The notes under the pieces: model-generated
Databases searched by the model: none
Told to the model about the DNA's origin: nothing
The model's input: the letters and a program-made list of their open reading frames with translations, nothing else
Origin: Nostoc sp. UHCC 0302
GTDB lineage: Bacteria > Cyanobacteriota > Cyanobacteriia > Cyanobacteriales > Nostocaceae
NCBI RefSeq assembly: GCF_038096175.1
Contig: NZ_CP151099.1
Span: 2,730,501 to 2,794,500 of the forward strand
Direction of reading: 5' to 3'
DNA: 64,000 bases
Position numbers and translations under genes: made by a program
Shown: positions 63,731 through 64,000 of the stretch, piece by piece
Layout of the letters: every line of letters begins with the position of its first letter
Position numbering within the stretch: the first letter of the stretch is position 1

Positions 63731-64000
63731 TCAGTGCAAGGTTTAGTTACTAGCTTGACAACAATTGGACGCACTAAGCACACATCTCCATGAAAGAGGG
63801 TTCGGAATTCGTTTGAGGAATAGCTCGCTTCTAGGAGTTGTCAAATTTTGATTTCCGACGCCCTTAATGAAACGTTGTACTAAGGAGAGCAGAATCGTGT
63901 ACCAGTTGCTTTATCTTCTTGGTGTCCATTTCAACCATGCTGATGGCACTGGCGATGGACAAAGCCCCGCTGGGTACGGCGATCGCTTCATACTTGCATT
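63731..64000. other. Unresolved right-hand edge
   Basis: No complete gene is seen. A plus-strand frame from GTG 63898 behind AAGGAG runs off the edge, and another plus frame (VSISTMLMALAMDK, APLGTAIASYL) looks membrane-like. One of these may be the 5' end of a gene beyond the window, but I cannot choose. Confidence 0.3.

Noticed and set aside
1-64000. tRNA, rRNA or origin of replication
   Set aside because: No cloverleaf with a T-loop GTTCGA outside coding sequence, no rRNA-like stretch and no DnaA-box cluster was noticed by eye.

Overview
The window looks like chromosomal DNA of a filamentous, Nostoc-like cyanobacterium. The evidence is the frequent HIP1 octamer (GCGATCGC) inside and between genes, moderate-to-low GC, and families typical of Nostocales: large PAS histidine kinases, a serine/threonine kinase with an AAA domain, nSTAND/TPR/WD40 proteins, pentapeptide-repeat proteins, DUF1636 and dense short palindromic repeats. 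No rRNA, tRNA or CRISPR array was seen.

1-8.5 kb is a metabolic neighbourhood. It holds a beta-keto acid cleavage enzyme running off the left edge, a small secreted monooxygenase-fold protein, a translationally coupled minus-strand operon (hydantoinase-like amidohydrolase, medium-chain reductase, and an alpha/beta-hydrolase-fold protein without its usual catalytic residues), and a divergent plus-strand set (Asp/Asn-hydroxylase-like oxygenase, a second reductase, a SnoaL-like protein). Two inverted copies of an ~84-bp repeat bracket the operon. 8.6-15 kb holds a soluble hybrid histidine kinase, a methanethiol oxidase with a 2Fe-2S ferredoxin, a double NIL-domain protein and a gamma-glutamylcyclotransferase-like protein. 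15.7-23.6 kb holds a truncated nucleotide-sugar dehydratase, a glycosyltransferase, two islands of interspersed repeats around a zinc-ribbon membrane protein, several envelope proteins, an RDD-pentapeptide fusion and a reductase. 23.7-25.3 kb is a cobalamin-riboswitch-controlled DUF1636-cobK unit. 25.6-28.5 kb holds an HglS-like (DUF1338) oxygenase and a DUF2267-phosphoribosyltransferase pair.

28.4-49.8 kb is accessory and much decayed. It contains a histidine kinase pseudogene cut by an ISKra4-like remnant, a protease-TPR protein with near-identical 102-bp repeats, remnants of NACHT and unknown genes, two partial DUF488 genes around a DUF2945-DUF3140 pair and a PstS-like lipoprotein, a broken nSTAND-TPR-WD40 gene next to an ATPase fragment and a pentapeptide gene, an IS5-like pseudogene, and a small plasmid- or phage-like module. 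49.9-53.1 kb holds a serine/threonine kinase-AAA gene fused by an apparent internal deletion to a NarL-type sensor kinase, followed by its response regulator. 53.4-63.7 kb is an island of detoxification-type enzymes (DsbA-like, two hydrolases, cupins, GMC oxidoreductase, quinone reductase, RidA, SDR, thioredoxin-reductase-like, DM13), several of them truncated.

The clearest structural discovery is a 111-bp non-autonomous element with terminal inverted repeats and 8-bp target duplications: three full copies and one solo end. The most interesting functional leads are the 1-8 kb gene set, the methanethiol oxidase neighbourhood, and the split nSTAND and DUF488 loci. All functions are inferred by reading the sequence; nothing was searched.
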